DNA of 64,000 bases. Origin: Photobacterium sp. SKA34 (GTDB taxonomy: Bacteria > Pseudomonadota > Gammaproteobacteria > Enterobacterales > Vibrionaceae). The notes beneath the pieces were generated by a model that saw only the letters and a list, made by a program, of their open reading frames with translations, had not been told where the DNA came from and made no database searches. Within the stretch, counting starts at the first letter, position 1; each line of letters opens with the position of its first letter. The stretch lies in the NCBI RefSeq assembly GCF_000153325.1, contig NZ_CH724142.1:771167-835166 (forward strand), given 5' to 3'. This document shows positions 18,005-26,495 of this stretch, piece by piece. Made by a program: the position numbers and the translations under genes.

Positions 18005-18281
18005 AGATCATTAACTCCAAATGCTTCGAGATCCTTGAAATTAATATCCAAATAAACGCTATCTAAAACGTAATCTAGTAAATGTTTAAATGTAATCTAA
18101 TAAAATTTTGGATATTAATTCGTTATTATATTTATAGCATTAAAATAGTTATTATTAAAAATAATCGGAACGATGCATAAATAATAAAGTAGAACTTAAT
18201 TTTAGCAGAAGAAAATAATTTAGAAGGAATATAAATGAGAATAAAAACCCCCGCTTCTTAAAAAGAAGCGGGATTGGCTGA
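18005..18281. repeat. 14-bp inverted repeat in a 277-bp gene-free stretch
   Basis: AATTAATATCCAAA (18039-18052) and TTTGGATATTAATT (18107-18120) are exact inverted copies 54 bases apart. Between them GTAATCTA occurs twice (18071 and 18092 onward). Nothing codes here. It may form one large stem or be the ends of a small element; the right part of the gap holds the terminator of the next minus-strand gene. Confidence 0.5.
18246..18272 (-). terminator. Terminator of the 18282-18668 gene
   Basis: Stem CCCGCTTCTT (18250-18259)/AAGAAGCGGG (18263-18272) with a 3-base loop; on the minus strand it is followed by GGTTTTTAT. A strong intrinsic terminator 9 bases after the stop. Confidence 0.88.
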
Positions 18282-18668
18282 TTAAAGTGCTTTGTATAAA
18301 ACTTTGTTGCCAGCCAATTGAATGCGCTCAACTAACCCTTCTTCAGTCAGTTTTTTTAACGCACCTGTAGCCCAAGAAGCCGCTTTCGCATCTTCCTGAC
18401 CAGCTTCTAAGCCAATGCCCTTAGGATTTAAACCTTCAGCATTTTTAACAACAATATCTAAAACTTGTTGCTGCTTAGGAGTTAATGACACTGCTGATGT
18501 AGCCTTAGCGGGTGCCACTTTAACTTCTTTTTTTGTTTCTACAGCTTTTGCCACTGATGCAGACTTCACTGTTTCAACATTTGGTGCTTTTTTTGTCGCT
18601 AATTCAGCAAAAACAGGCGTCTGTTTTTGAAGTTTTAGCTGTACTTTACGTTTGTGAGAGATTCTCAT
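18282..18668 (-). CDS. Basic protein with C-terminal winged-helix-like domain, function unknown
   Basis: 128 residues. The first ~60 are lysine/alanine/valine-rich and look disordered, starting MRISHKRKVQLKLQKQ. The rest (SLTPKQQQVLDIVVKNAEGL, then ATGALKKLTEEGLVERIQLAGNKVLYKAL) has the pattern of a small winged helix-turn-helix: recognition helix followed by a beta wing. It may bind DNA or RNA. AGGAAATTT precedes the ATG. It is a single gene with a strong terminator, suggesting steady or high expression. I do not know a named family for it. Confidence 0.7.
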   Translation of the reverse strand: MRISHKRKVQLKLQKQTPVFAELATKKAPNVETVKSASVAKAVETKKEVKVAPAKATSAVSLTPKQQQVLDIVVKNAEGLNPKGIGLEAGQEDAKAASWATGALKKLTEEGLVERIQLAGNKVLYKAL

Positions 18669-18964
18669 TAAATTTCCTACTCCGTTGCACTACTTTCAGT
18701 CACCACTATGCCAGCGGGAAAAAGTAAGCGCGTTTTATATCAAGTATGTCAGAGAAATACCAGCAAACGGCGATATATCAACCGATAAATATGATTTTAA
18801 GCAAAAATTCCCTTCTATATTCTTCATATATACTTAATAAGTACAAAAGATGTAGGCATCTATTAAGAACACGCTGTTGATCTGAAATATTTTGAGTAGT
18901 CAATACGATCGCTACGCATTTCCATAACGTAGGATGAATAGATGATGTGATTTGGAGTAAAGCA

Positions 18965-19633
18965 ATGGAAACTTACCATGTGAAGTCAGCCCCTATTACC
19001 CCTTATGTAATGCTGTTTGTTTTTTGTTTTACAGCGTCGATTAGTGCTAGCTGCCTTACGTTTTTTATTCCTAATATGACACTGATGGCAGTCCTTATTA
19101 CCACCATTATTACTGGGAGTACTGCCGTTATCGTTATTCGTTACATCTGTGACTCAAAATATCTGTTCACACTTACATTCATGCATTGCCAATATCATAG
19201 CCGTTACGGTGGTTGGTCAACGCCTTGGTATAATATATCTCAATTAGGTAAAGCCGAAATAAACCACCAAGGCTGGCAACAACCTCTCCCTTGGATCGGT
19301 ATTAAACTCAATGATTATGATGATTTTATTAAAAATATCAGCCCCCGTTTGGCAGCTCGCATTATTATTGAGCAGCGTATTTTGTTAGTCATGGCGATTA
19401 AAAACAGCGACGTTGATAATTACACGATAGAAGATGTGTTATTTGATGATGAACCTTACCAAACGCCTAATGGTTATGTCTTTAAAGGCTTAAGAGCGAT
19501 GCTAGCACACCGTATGAAATATAATCGAGAGTTCTTAGGCTTTGATTTTTTCATATCTGAAGACACGTTAGATAGGCCAATTAATGATTTTATTGGCCTA
19601 CTAAGGCGTTATAAAGCAGCCGCTATACGCTAA
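18965..19633 (+). CDS. Membrane protein of unknown function, DUF2982-like
   Basis: 222 residues with two membrane spans near the N-terminus (about residues 12-32 and 38-58) and a cytoplasmic C-terminal part of about 160 residues containing YGGWSTPWYNISQLGKAEIN and LPWIGIKLNDYDDF. It resembles the DUF2982 proteins of vibrios from memory; function unknown. ATG 18965 is chosen because GGAG lies 8 bases before it. It converges with uhpC and the two reading frames overlap by 11 bases at their ends, so no terminator fits between them. Confidence 0.65.
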   Translation: METYHVKSAPITPYVMLFVFCFTASISASCLTFFIPNMTLMAVLITTIITGSTAVIVIRYICDSKYLFTLTFMHCQYHSRYGGWSTPWYNISQLGKAEINHQGWQQPLPWIGIKLNDYDDFIKNISPRLAARIIIEQRILLVMAIKNSDVDNYTIEDVLFDDEPYQTPNGYVFKGLRAMLAHRMKYNREFLGFDFFISEDTLDRPINDFIGLLRRYKAAAIR

Positions 19634-20915
19634 TAGCGTCGCCGTGTTGCGCTTTTAAAAATGGTAATAACAATAACCCTATTGCAGCAGCCGCAACAGA
19701 AACAACAACAAAAAATCCCATCCAATGGTAATGCTGCATAATTATCGCTAATGGGTAACCCGCAAGCGCTGCGCCCATATAGGCAAATAGCCCTACAAAT
19801 CCGGTGGCTGCGCCAACAGAGTTTTTATGTGAGCACTCAGCAGCCGCCATACCTATAAGCATTTGGGGGCCAAACACAAAAAAACCAATCGTAAATAAAC
19901 ATACCGCCTGTAATACAAAGCTCGAGATTGGAATTAACCACAGCGCGGCGACAGACAAAAAGATACCGATTGAAAACAATAAGATCATCGGCCCGCGATT
20001 GCCTGAAAATATTTTATCCGATCCCCACCCAGCCACCAGCGAACCTAAAAAACCACCAATTTCAAACAATGACAGCGCGCTATTAGCCGTAATCAAGCTA
20101 TAACCGTATTGTTCAGTAAGGTACAAATTACCCCAGTCGTTAATTGCTGTCCGAACGATATACACCAGAATATAGCTGAGGCTTAATAGCCAAATATATT
20201 TATTATTTAGTACATAACGAAACAGGATCTGCTTTTGTGATAAGCCCATGCCTGTATTTTCATGGGCGATTTCTAAGTAATCTTTGCGCCAGTGTCCAAT
20301 GCTGGGTAATCCCATTGACGTCGGTTTATCGCGTAAACGCCAACACAGAAATAAACCGATAACCACTGCAATGATGCCAGGAATATAGAAACTGTAACGC
20401 CAGCCAAAATGGAGCACAGTGAAGCCAACAATAATGGGGATCATTGCGCCACCCACATTGTGTGCAGTATTCCAAATAGACCACCATCTGCCACGCTCAG
20501 AGCGCGAATACCACGTAGTTAATAACTTAGAACAGGCAGGCCATCCCCAGCCCTGAAACCAGGCATTTAATATCCATAATATGCTGAGCGCTACAATGGA
20601 ACTAGATAAGCCGAATAAAATATTAATTATACCGGTCGCAATCAACCCAATACCCATAAAGTAGCGAGGGTTAGAACGATCACTGACAATACCAGAGATG
20701 AATTTCGAGCAGCCGTAAGTAAGATAAAATAATGTACCCATTAGGCCAATATCGGCCTTATCCCAACCCAAATCAGTAATGATTGCAGGCATGGCATAAC
20801 TGAAGTTTTTACGGGTTAAATAAAAGGCAGCGTAACCAATATACATACTCACCATAATGTGAATACGCCAATAACGATAGCGTTGTGCCGTTTCTTGAGT
20901 AGCGTCTATATTCAT
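19623..20915 (-). CDS. uhpC: Hexose-phosphate membrane sensor UhpC
   Basis: Major-facilitator protein that senses external glucose-6-phosphate and activates the UhpB kinase rather than serving mainly as a carrier. 430 residues, twelve predicted spans, and the organophosphate:phosphate antiporter signature in the first half (YLTRKNFSYAMPAI, ILNAWFQGWGWPACSKLLTTWYS). It diverges from UhpT at the same places as E. coli UhpC. It is last in uhpA-uhpB-uhpC, 30 bases after uhpB. Its end overlaps the convergent DUF2982-like gene by 11 bases. Confidence 0.92.
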   Translation of the reverse strand: MNIDATQETAQRYRYWRIHIMVSMYIGYAAFYLTRKNFSYAMPAIITDLGWDKADIGLMGTLFYLTYGCSKFISGIVSDRSNPRYFMGIGLIATGIINILFGLSSSIVALSILWILNAWFQGWGWPACSKLLTTWYSRSERGRWWSIWNTAHNVGGAMIPIIVGFTVLHFGWRYSFYIPGIIAVVIGLFLCWRLRDKPTSMGLPSIGHWRKDYLEIAHENTGMGLSQKQILFRYVLNNKYIWLLSLSYILVYIVRTAINDWGNLYLTEQYGYSLITANSALSLFEIGGFLGSLVAGWGSDKIFSGNRGPMILLFSIGIFLSVAALWLIPISSFVLQAVCLFTIGFFVFGPQMLIGMAAAECSHKNSVGAATGFVGLFAYMGAALAGYPLAIIMQHYHWMGFFVVVSVAAAAIGLLLLPFLKAQHGDAISV

Positions 20916-20945
20916 AATCTTTATTATCGTCTAAAGGTTCTAAAC

Positions 20946-22517
20946 CTATGAGAGCGAGCTAAGCTGTGGTAATACAACACGAATGTTAGTCCCTGCTAAA
21001 GGCGGATGGTAATAGTACATCTGTAACTCAGATTTAGGCTGAGTATGGCTGGTAATAACACACTGACCACCTAACGCTTCGATACGCTCTTTCATCCCAC
21101 GTAAACCAAAGCCTTTCAATGTATCACTGTTTTTAAAACCCACGCCGTTATCTTCTATTTCCATTGTGATATTGTCATCAACCGACAGTGTGATCAGCAC
21201 TTCCGTTGCCTTTGCGTATTTTGCGATGTTATTTAGCGCTTCCTGTGCGACACGAAACAGCGTGATTTGCAGCATATCTGACATCACATCATCGATATTT
21301 TTCGGATAAGACATTGCGACATCAATATCTTGTGCTTCAAAGTTTAAATCTCTGATCACTTGTTCGAACGCTGCTTTTAAGCCTAAATCATCCAGTGTTT
21401 TTGGACGTAATTGCGACAATAAGCCTTTTGTTGTGTCATAAATATTTAGCGATAATTGCTCTATCGAAGAGGAACAAGATTCGCCAGCCTGTGATGTTTC
21501 GACACGTTTTAAAATACTGGCTTGAGTGCGTATTGCGGTAATATTTTGTCCAATTTCGTCATGTAATTCTCGCGCGATATTTTGTCTTACAGACTCTTCA
21601 GCCGTAACCAACTGACGTGATAAGGAATAATTGCGTTTTAATTGTTTCGACAGTTTTGTATTTAAATCACGCTGATGTTGGATCCCAATCCCTAACAAAA
21701 TCCCCGTAATACTTTGTGCTGATAAAGATAACAACAAATCAACGGTTTCAATTGAACTCACTTCACTACGAACAGCAATTAAAGCAATACTGTTAAGTAA
21801 GGTGCCCAGTAATGCCCCTTCCCAACCATAACGAAACGCTAATACTATAATCGGAATTGCCAAACAAAATGGCGCAAACAAACTCAATTGCTCAGGTAAA
21901 TGCACCTGCAATAAGATGTTTGCAATGAATAATAGACAGAAGAAAAACAGATGCTGACTACGAAATTCAACAGAACGAGAAACCACATCGACAGTTAATG
22001 GTACCCACGCCTTTTGAAATAAATAATTCCAAATCAAATAACAGCTAGGTACCAACATTAAGCCGCTAGTGATACTAATAAGGAAAATAAAACCGAGTCG
22101 GCGCGTATTGAAAAGATCAAAGAAGTGCACCCCATTCAATACCAGCATATTGATCAGTGCTAGTGTTGTTATCGCAATCGCCATAACAGTAAGTAAACGC
22201 CACTGCACACCTTTATAGTAACGCCGAGCAAGTAAGGTAACAGGCATAGATACGACACTGGCAATAAATAAAGCAAGCCAACTATATTGCGGTAAAGATA
22301 AAGCTAATAACAGTAACCCGCTCCATTCCGCGCTATAAATCGCAAGCCAATATTTCTTCAAGCTGTGAAGAATTAAACCAAGCCTAAGTGCAAAAGGAAA
22401 AAACACCGTTGCGAGAATAGGATCCATAATGAAGTAGTATGAAATACCCCATAAACAGAACCAACTACAACAAACAAATAACCAAATACAAAGTGTTGTT
22501 AGGCTAAAGCTACGCAT
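20946..22517 (-). CDS. uhpB: Hexose-phosphate sensor histidine kinase UhpB
   Basis: Membrane kinase that phosphorylates UhpA when UhpC sees glucose-6-phosphate. The first ~280 residues are a MASE1-like membrane domain with about eight spans; then a HisKA_3 dimerisation helix with the phospho-histidine in ARELHDEIGQNITAI, and an HATPase domain ending in a G-box (DNGVGF, GFGLRGMKERIEALGG). ATG 22517 is used: it overlaps the uhpA stop as TAATG, giving coupled translation and 523 residues. A longer start (TTG 22535) inside uhpA is less likely. Confidence 0.93.
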   Translation of the reverse strand: MRSFSLTTLCIWLFVCCSWFCLWGISYYFIMDPILATVFFPFALRLGLILHSLKKYWLAIYSAEWSGLLLLALSLPQYSWLALFIASVVSMPVTLLARRYYKGVQWRLLTVMAIAITTLALINMLVLNGVHFFDLFNTRRLGFIFLISITSGLMLVPSCYLIWNYLFQKAWVPLTVDVVSRSVEFRSQHLFFFCLLFIANILLQVHLPEQLSLFAPFCLAIPIIVLAFRYGWEGALLGTLLNSIALIAVRSEVSSIETVDLLLSLSAQSITGILLGIGIQHQRDLNTKLSKQLKRNYSLSRQLVTAEESVRQNIARELHDEIGQNITAIRTQASILKRVETSQAGESCSSSIEQLSLNIYDTTKGLLSQLRPKTLDDLGLKAAFEQVIRDLNFEAQDIDVAMSYPKNIDDVMSDMLQITLFRVAQEALNNIAKYAKATEVLITLSVDDNITMEIEDNGVGFKNSDTLKGFGLRGMKERIEALGGQCVITSHTQPKSELQMYYYHPPLAGTNIRVVLPQLSSLS

Positions 22518-23125
22518 TAGATAACTTCCCCACAAAAGAACTTAGCAAGCTCAACGTTATTTTTTACGTCCAATTTATCCATTGCATTCGCACGATGAAC
22601 ATGAACCGTTTTATGGCTCAAACCCAATTTTACCGCGACCGTTTTAACATCTAGCCCTGTTGATAGTAATTCACTAATTTGATGCTCACGTTTAGTCAAT
22701 TTTCCTAATGCCTGCTTATTACAATTAGGTGAAACTAAATTAATCGCGATATCAGGAGTTAAATAACAACCACCTTGCGCCGCTGTTCTTACCGCTTGAA
22801 CTAATTCATCAGGGCTACAACGTTTACTTAAAAAACCTTTTGCGCCTAAGCTTAATGCTTTTTCTACAACCGTTGCAGAGTCATGAACACTCAGCATAAT
22901 ACTTGCAATGCCTGATGGAAGATCTTCAAGTAACATTAAACCACTTTCGTTAGGCATCGAAATATCTAAAATACATACCGTAGCATCTAAACTAGGTAAA
23001 CCTACTCGAGCTTCTCCAGCAGAGCTGAACTGTCCAACAACCTCCATATCAGGCTCTAACGCTAATAGCTGAGCAAAGCCAGAACGCACAATAACGTGGT
23101 CATCAACCAAAGCAATTTTAATCAT
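22517..23125 (-). CDS. uhpA: Response regulator UhpA
   Basis: NarL/LuxR-type regulator that activates uhpT when phosphorylated by UhpB. The receiver domain begins [20 protein letters not shown] with acidic residues near 8-9, phospho-Asp in CILDISMP (about residue 54) and the [11 protein letters not shown] switch lysine. The C-terminal helix-turn-helix is [36 protein letters not shown]. It matches E. coli UhpA across its full length. It sits about 170 bases downstream of uhpT, beyond a terminator, and overlaps uhpB by one base. Confidence 0.95.
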   Translation of the reverse strand: MIKIALVDDHVIVRSGFAQLLALEPDMEVVGQFSSAGEARVGLPSLDATVCILDISMPNESGLMLLEDLPSGIASIMLSVHDSATVVEKALSLGAKGFLSKRCSPDELVQAVRTAAQGGCYLTPDIAINLVSPNCNKQALGKLTKREHQISELLSTGLDVKTVAVKLGLSHKTVHVHRANAMDKLDVKNNVELAKFFCGEVI

Positions 23126-23242
23126 TACCTGAATACCTACTATTAACCTAAAAATCTATAGTGAAAAAGCCTCCATAAACTACCTCTTAGGGTTAAAGCG
23201 AGCAAGCGCTTAGCTAACATTTTATTCTCTTTTAGCATCGAT

Positions 23243-23277
23243 ATAAAAAAAGCGCTTAGGTTACCCAAAGCGCTTTC
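23243..23277 (-). terminator. Terminator between uhpT and uhpA
   Basis: AAAGCGCTT (23249-23257) and AAGCGCTTT (23268-23276) pair; on the minus strand the stem is followed by T7. It would stop most uhpT transcripts before uhpABC. Confidence 0.85.
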
Positions 23278-23296
23278 TCAAATCGTTACAAGCTAA

Positions 23297-24691
23297 TTAG
23301 TTAGTTGCTAATTGCTGTTTTTCTCTCTTCTCACGGTAAATCTTACGTTCTTCAAGAACAGCAACAATTGCCATGATCACACAACAAATGACTGCAGCCG
23401 TATCAAGCGCAACGAATGTCCCCGCCCAACCCGTTTGACCGAAAATAGGAGTACCGTCAGCGATCATACCAAGGCCTAATTTCGCAAAGCTATCACCGAT
23501 TAGGTAAGCAAACGTACCTTTAATACCATCGGCAACGGCAATACCTTGCTTAGGAACAAAACCAACAGCCGCAACACCAATAAGAAGCTGTGGACCAAAG
23601 ACTAAGAAACCAAGTGCAAATAATGAGGCCCTGTAAGCAAAAATTGTATCCGCATGTTGGTAGAAACCTAATGTTGCAATCACACCAATAAGCGCAATAC
23701 ACGCGACTAAGCCACGACGACCATTGATTAAGTCAGAGAAGAAACCCCATAAACATGTACCGATCAATGCACCCGTTTCAAACATGGTGAAACCAGAAAT
23801 AGCCGTTTCTTTATCAAAGCCAAGTATTTCGTAACCGTATACGGTTGACCATTGGTCGATACCAATACGTACCACGTAAAGAAACACGTTAGCAAAACAT
23901 AATAGCCAAATAACCTTGTTGTACAATACATAGGTTTTGAAGATTTCCAGCTTGCTCATCTGGTTCTCGTTAACCGCTTTATCTTCTTCTGAAATAGGCT
24001 CTTCAAATAGCTCTTCTGCTGTACCTAAACCATAAGATTCAGGGCTATCGTTACCCATGGTAAAACCAATTAGCGCAACAACAATTGCAATGATTGACGG
24101 CACAATAAACATGCCCGCGACATTTCCATCAAAGAAGTAATTTGCACCAAACAGCGCAATACCAGCAGCGCCCGCACCACCAATGTTATGGGAAATATTC
24201 CACATACCAAGGAACGTGCCGCGGTTCTTTTTACTGGTCCACTTTGAAATAGTAGAGTACGAGTTAGAGCCACCTACACTTTGGAATAAACCCGATAGTG
24301 CATACAGGCCAATCATCATGTAAAACGAGCCCATTGATGGCCCCATGACTAAACCAAAACCCAGCATACATAAACCAGACAGCAATAGACCCAATGGCAA
24401 AATATTTTTAGAGTTTTTACCATCACACCAGTAGTTTAATGCTGTTTTACCGATGCCATAAGTAATTGAGAAACCGAGACCAATGGTACCTAGTTGCGTC
24501 ATACTCATACCGTAATCAGAGATCAGGTCGTTTTGCGCAATATTGAAATTCTTACGGATGAAATACATTACCATGTAGCTAACAAATACTACGAGGTATG
24601 AACGCAAGAATGGCGCAAGCCACATTTTCTTACGAACAGCCAAAGGTAAATCAAGCGTTGGTTTTCTTACCTGTGTAAGCAGTTTTAACAT
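23297..24691 (-). CDS. uhpT: Hexose-phosphate:phosphate antiporter UhpT
   Basis: Inner-membrane carrier that takes up glucose-6-phosphate and other hexose phosphates in exchange for phosphate. 464 residues, twelve spans, near-identical in length to E. coli UhpT and similar throughout ([58 protein letters not shown]). Such carriers also take up fosfomycin. In E. coli the order is uhpA-B-C-T; here uhpT comes first, separated from uhpA by a strong terminator, so the carrier and its regulators are set at different levels. The upstream region holds a candidate UhpA-type repeat. Confidence 0.96.
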   Translation of the reverse strand: MLKLLTQVRKPTLDLPLAVRKKMWLAPFLRSYLVVFVSYMVMYFIRKNFNIAQNDLISDYGMSMTQLGTIGLGFSITYGIGKTALNYWCDGKNSKNILPLGLLLSGLCMLGFGLVMGPSMGSFYMMIGLYALSGLFQSVGGSNSYSTISKWTSKKNRGTFLGMWNISHNIGGAGAAGIALFGANYFFDGNVAGMFIVPSIIAIVVALIGFTMGNDSPESYGLGTAEELFEEPISEEDKAVNENQMSKLEIFKTYVLYNKVIWLLCFANVFLYVVRIGIDQWSTVYGYEILGFDKETAISGFTMFETGALIGTCLWGFFSDLINGRRGLVACIALIGVIATLGFYQHADTIFAYRASLFALGFLVFGPQLLIGVAAVGFVPKQGIAVADGIKGTFAYLIGDSFAKLGLGMIADGTPIFGQTGWAGTFVALDTAAVICCVIMAIVAVLEERKIYREKREKQQLATN

Positions 24692-24994
24692 GTGAAATCC
24701 TCAGATAGTCACTGAAAAATCGATGCTATGGATGTTTTATGATCAATACGCCCAGTCGGAGTACTGTTATTACCATTAACATTCACAGTGCAGGGATCAC
24801 CATCATTCAAAACGTGTGATTAAATTGGGATAAACCAATAAAATGGATAGATGATCAATGTCGAGGATTTTATCGATACCCAACCGTTAGGGCATGAGAA
24901 GCCGACCTAAAATGGCTAAGAATAATTCCTAGTTTAGGTGAAATTAGAGTGAAAATGTGACGAAGCGCAAACTGAAGATATATGACAAGTATAA
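24692..24994. promoter_or_regulatory. uhpT upstream region with inverted repeat
   Basis: About 300 bases without a gene. ACCTAAA (24905-24911) and TTTAGGT (24933-24939) are exact inverted copies, with CTAAG and CCTAG between them, about 210 bases before the uhpT ATG. E. coli UhpA sites are CCTGR-type repeats, so these CCTA/TAGG motifs are possible operators. A half CRP-like TGTGA at 24956 is too weak to call. The promoter core could not be placed. Confidence 0.35.
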
Positions 24995-25020
24995 TAAAGT
25001 GAGGCTAGAACCTCACTTTA
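24995..25020 (-). terminator. Terminator of gloC
   Basis: Perfect 10-bp stem TAAAGTGAGG (24995-25004)/CCTCACTTTA (25011-25020) with a 6-base loop, 17 bases after the gloC stop; on the minus strand it runs into TTATTATACTT. Confidence 0.75.
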
Positions 25021-25037
25021 TAGAATAGAAAATCGCA

Positions 25038-25691
25038 TTAATATAATGGCATTTCATCAGCAACAAATGGGTTTGTTGCACGCTCATGACCGAATGTCGA
25101 TAATGGACCATGACCCGGTACAAAAGTAACATCATCGCCTAATGGCCATAGCTTAGTTTTAATCGCGTTGATCAACGTTGGATGATCTCCACGAGGAAAA
25201 TCAGTTCGACCAATTCCCCCTTTGAATAATACATCACCAACAAATGCAACATTAGCGTCACTGCTAAATAAAATCACATGACCAGGTGTATGTCCTGGGG
25301 TATGGAGCACTTGCAAAGTTTGGTTACCAACATTGATTTTATCGCCATCGTTTAACCATTGCGTTGGCTCAAATGCTTCCGTCATCGGAAAGCCAAACAT
25401 TTCGCTTTGACGCGGTAGACCTTGTAGCCAAAACTCATCATCTTTATGTGGGCCAATAACCGGTACATTTAAAGACTGAGATAACGGCGCTGTACCTCCA
25501 ACATGATCAAGGTGACCATGGGTTAAAATAAGTTGAGTAACGGTTAACCCTAACTCGTCAACCACTTTGGTTAATTGTTCAATGTCACCACCAGGATCGA
25601 CAATAGCCGCTTGGTTTGTTTCATCACACCAAATAATTGAGCAATTTTGCTGAAAAGGTGTAACAGGAACAATTTGATACTTAAGACTCAT
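25038..25691 (-). CDS. gloC: Type II glyoxalase-like metallo-hydrolase GloC (YcbL)
   Basis: Metallo-beta-lactamase-fold hydrolase of 217 residues that splits S-lactoylglutathione to D-lactate and glutathione in methylglyoxal detoxification. The metal motif is [11 protein letters not shown] (about residues 54-64), followed by metal ligands in [16 protein letters not shown] and PGHGP. It matches E. coli YcbL over its full length. It lies last in the ldtD-mepK-gloC group as in E. coli, 86 bases after mepK and followed by a terminator. Confidence 0.94.
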   Translation of the reverse strand: MSLKYQIVPVTPFQQNCSIIWCDETNQAAIVDPGGDIEQLTKVVDELGLTVTQLILTHGHLDHVGGTAPLSQSLNVPVIGPHKDDEFWLQGLPRQSEMFGFPMTEAFEPTQWLNDGDKINVGNQTLQVLHTPGHTPGHVILFSSDANVAFVGDVLFKGGIGRTDFPRGDHPTLINAIKTKLWPLGDDVTFVPGHGPLSTFGHERATNPFVADEMPLY

Positions 25692-25777
25692 ACTCGCTTA
25701 ACATCCTAGCCATAAACATAAGCCGAAAGAATGCCACGATTATTTATAAAAATATAGCGCCGATTTACGCTATCTCA

Positions 25778-26335
25778 TTAACCACGCCAGTTACGAACAG
25801 GGCCAGTATCAATATGTACAAACTGGCTCCCTGGGTAATAACCCACACCACCAATTTTCAGATCCATTGCCGCTTGACGAATTTTTGATAATGGAACACC
25901 TTCAAGGTTAAAATCGATAGCTTGCGCCTTCATGTGATAACTCTTTTTCGCAACTCCACCACTGCGTTTTGCTAACATTTTGTTGGTCTTTGGCGAACGA
26001 TAGCCCGAAAAAAGTTGAGCATAGCCTTCATGCCCTAAGTATGCCTGAATTTGTGAGATTGCATCATATAAACGACGATCAATGCGCGCGACTTCATTTT
26101 GTCTAAAGTCACGGCACAGATGATCAATTTGTCTTACCGCAGAGCCGACATAAGTTTTACCATTAAAATACTTTGTTTCTAATTCTTCACTTGTATGAAG
26201 ATTACGAATCAATAAATTACGAGGATCCGATGCTTTAAATCGGCTAGCAATTGCTATGTTAGGTAATAAACAAGAACCGACAACCGCTCCGCCGAGAGCA
26301 AGGAATTTACGGCGATTAATATTAATTTCTGACAT
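25778..26335 (-). CDS. mepK: Murein endopeptidase MepK (YcbK, DUF882)
   Basis: Periplasmic peptidase that cuts mDap-mDap (3-3) peptide crosslinks in peptidoglycan, allowing wall growth. The N-terminus carries a twin-arginine signal (NRRKFLALGGAVVGSCLLP) as in YcbK. The M15-like metal site is seen in SYHMKAQAIDF (His and Asp) and FVHIDTG (second His). 185 residues, normal length. It is encoded just downstream of ldtD, which forms the crosslinks that MepK removes; the pair has been kept together in enterobacteria too. Confidence 0.92.
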   Translation of the reverse strand: MSEININRRKFLALGGAVVGSCLLPNIAIASRFKASDPRNLLIRNLHTSEELETKYFNGKTYVGSAVRQIDHLCRDFRQNEVARIDRRLYDAISQIQAYLGHEGYAQLFSGYRSPKTNKMLAKRSGGVAKKSYHMKAQAIDFNLEGVPLSKIRQAAMDLKIGGVGYYPGSQFVHIDTGPVRNWRG

Positions 26336-26495
26336 ACTAACTCATGATAAAAAAGTGCTATTTATTGTAATAATGCAAAGCGTATACCACCCACTTTTCT
26401 AGCACGGTATCCATCACTGATTAAGTAGTCAAAGACTCATATCACAAATTTTTCATGGCAAAAAACTACTATTTATTTTCATGGGGTTATCTAGA

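Noticed and set aside
24781..24965. CRP sites before uhpT
   Set aside because: Two TGTGA half-sites occur but their right halves match poorly, so they were not listed as features.
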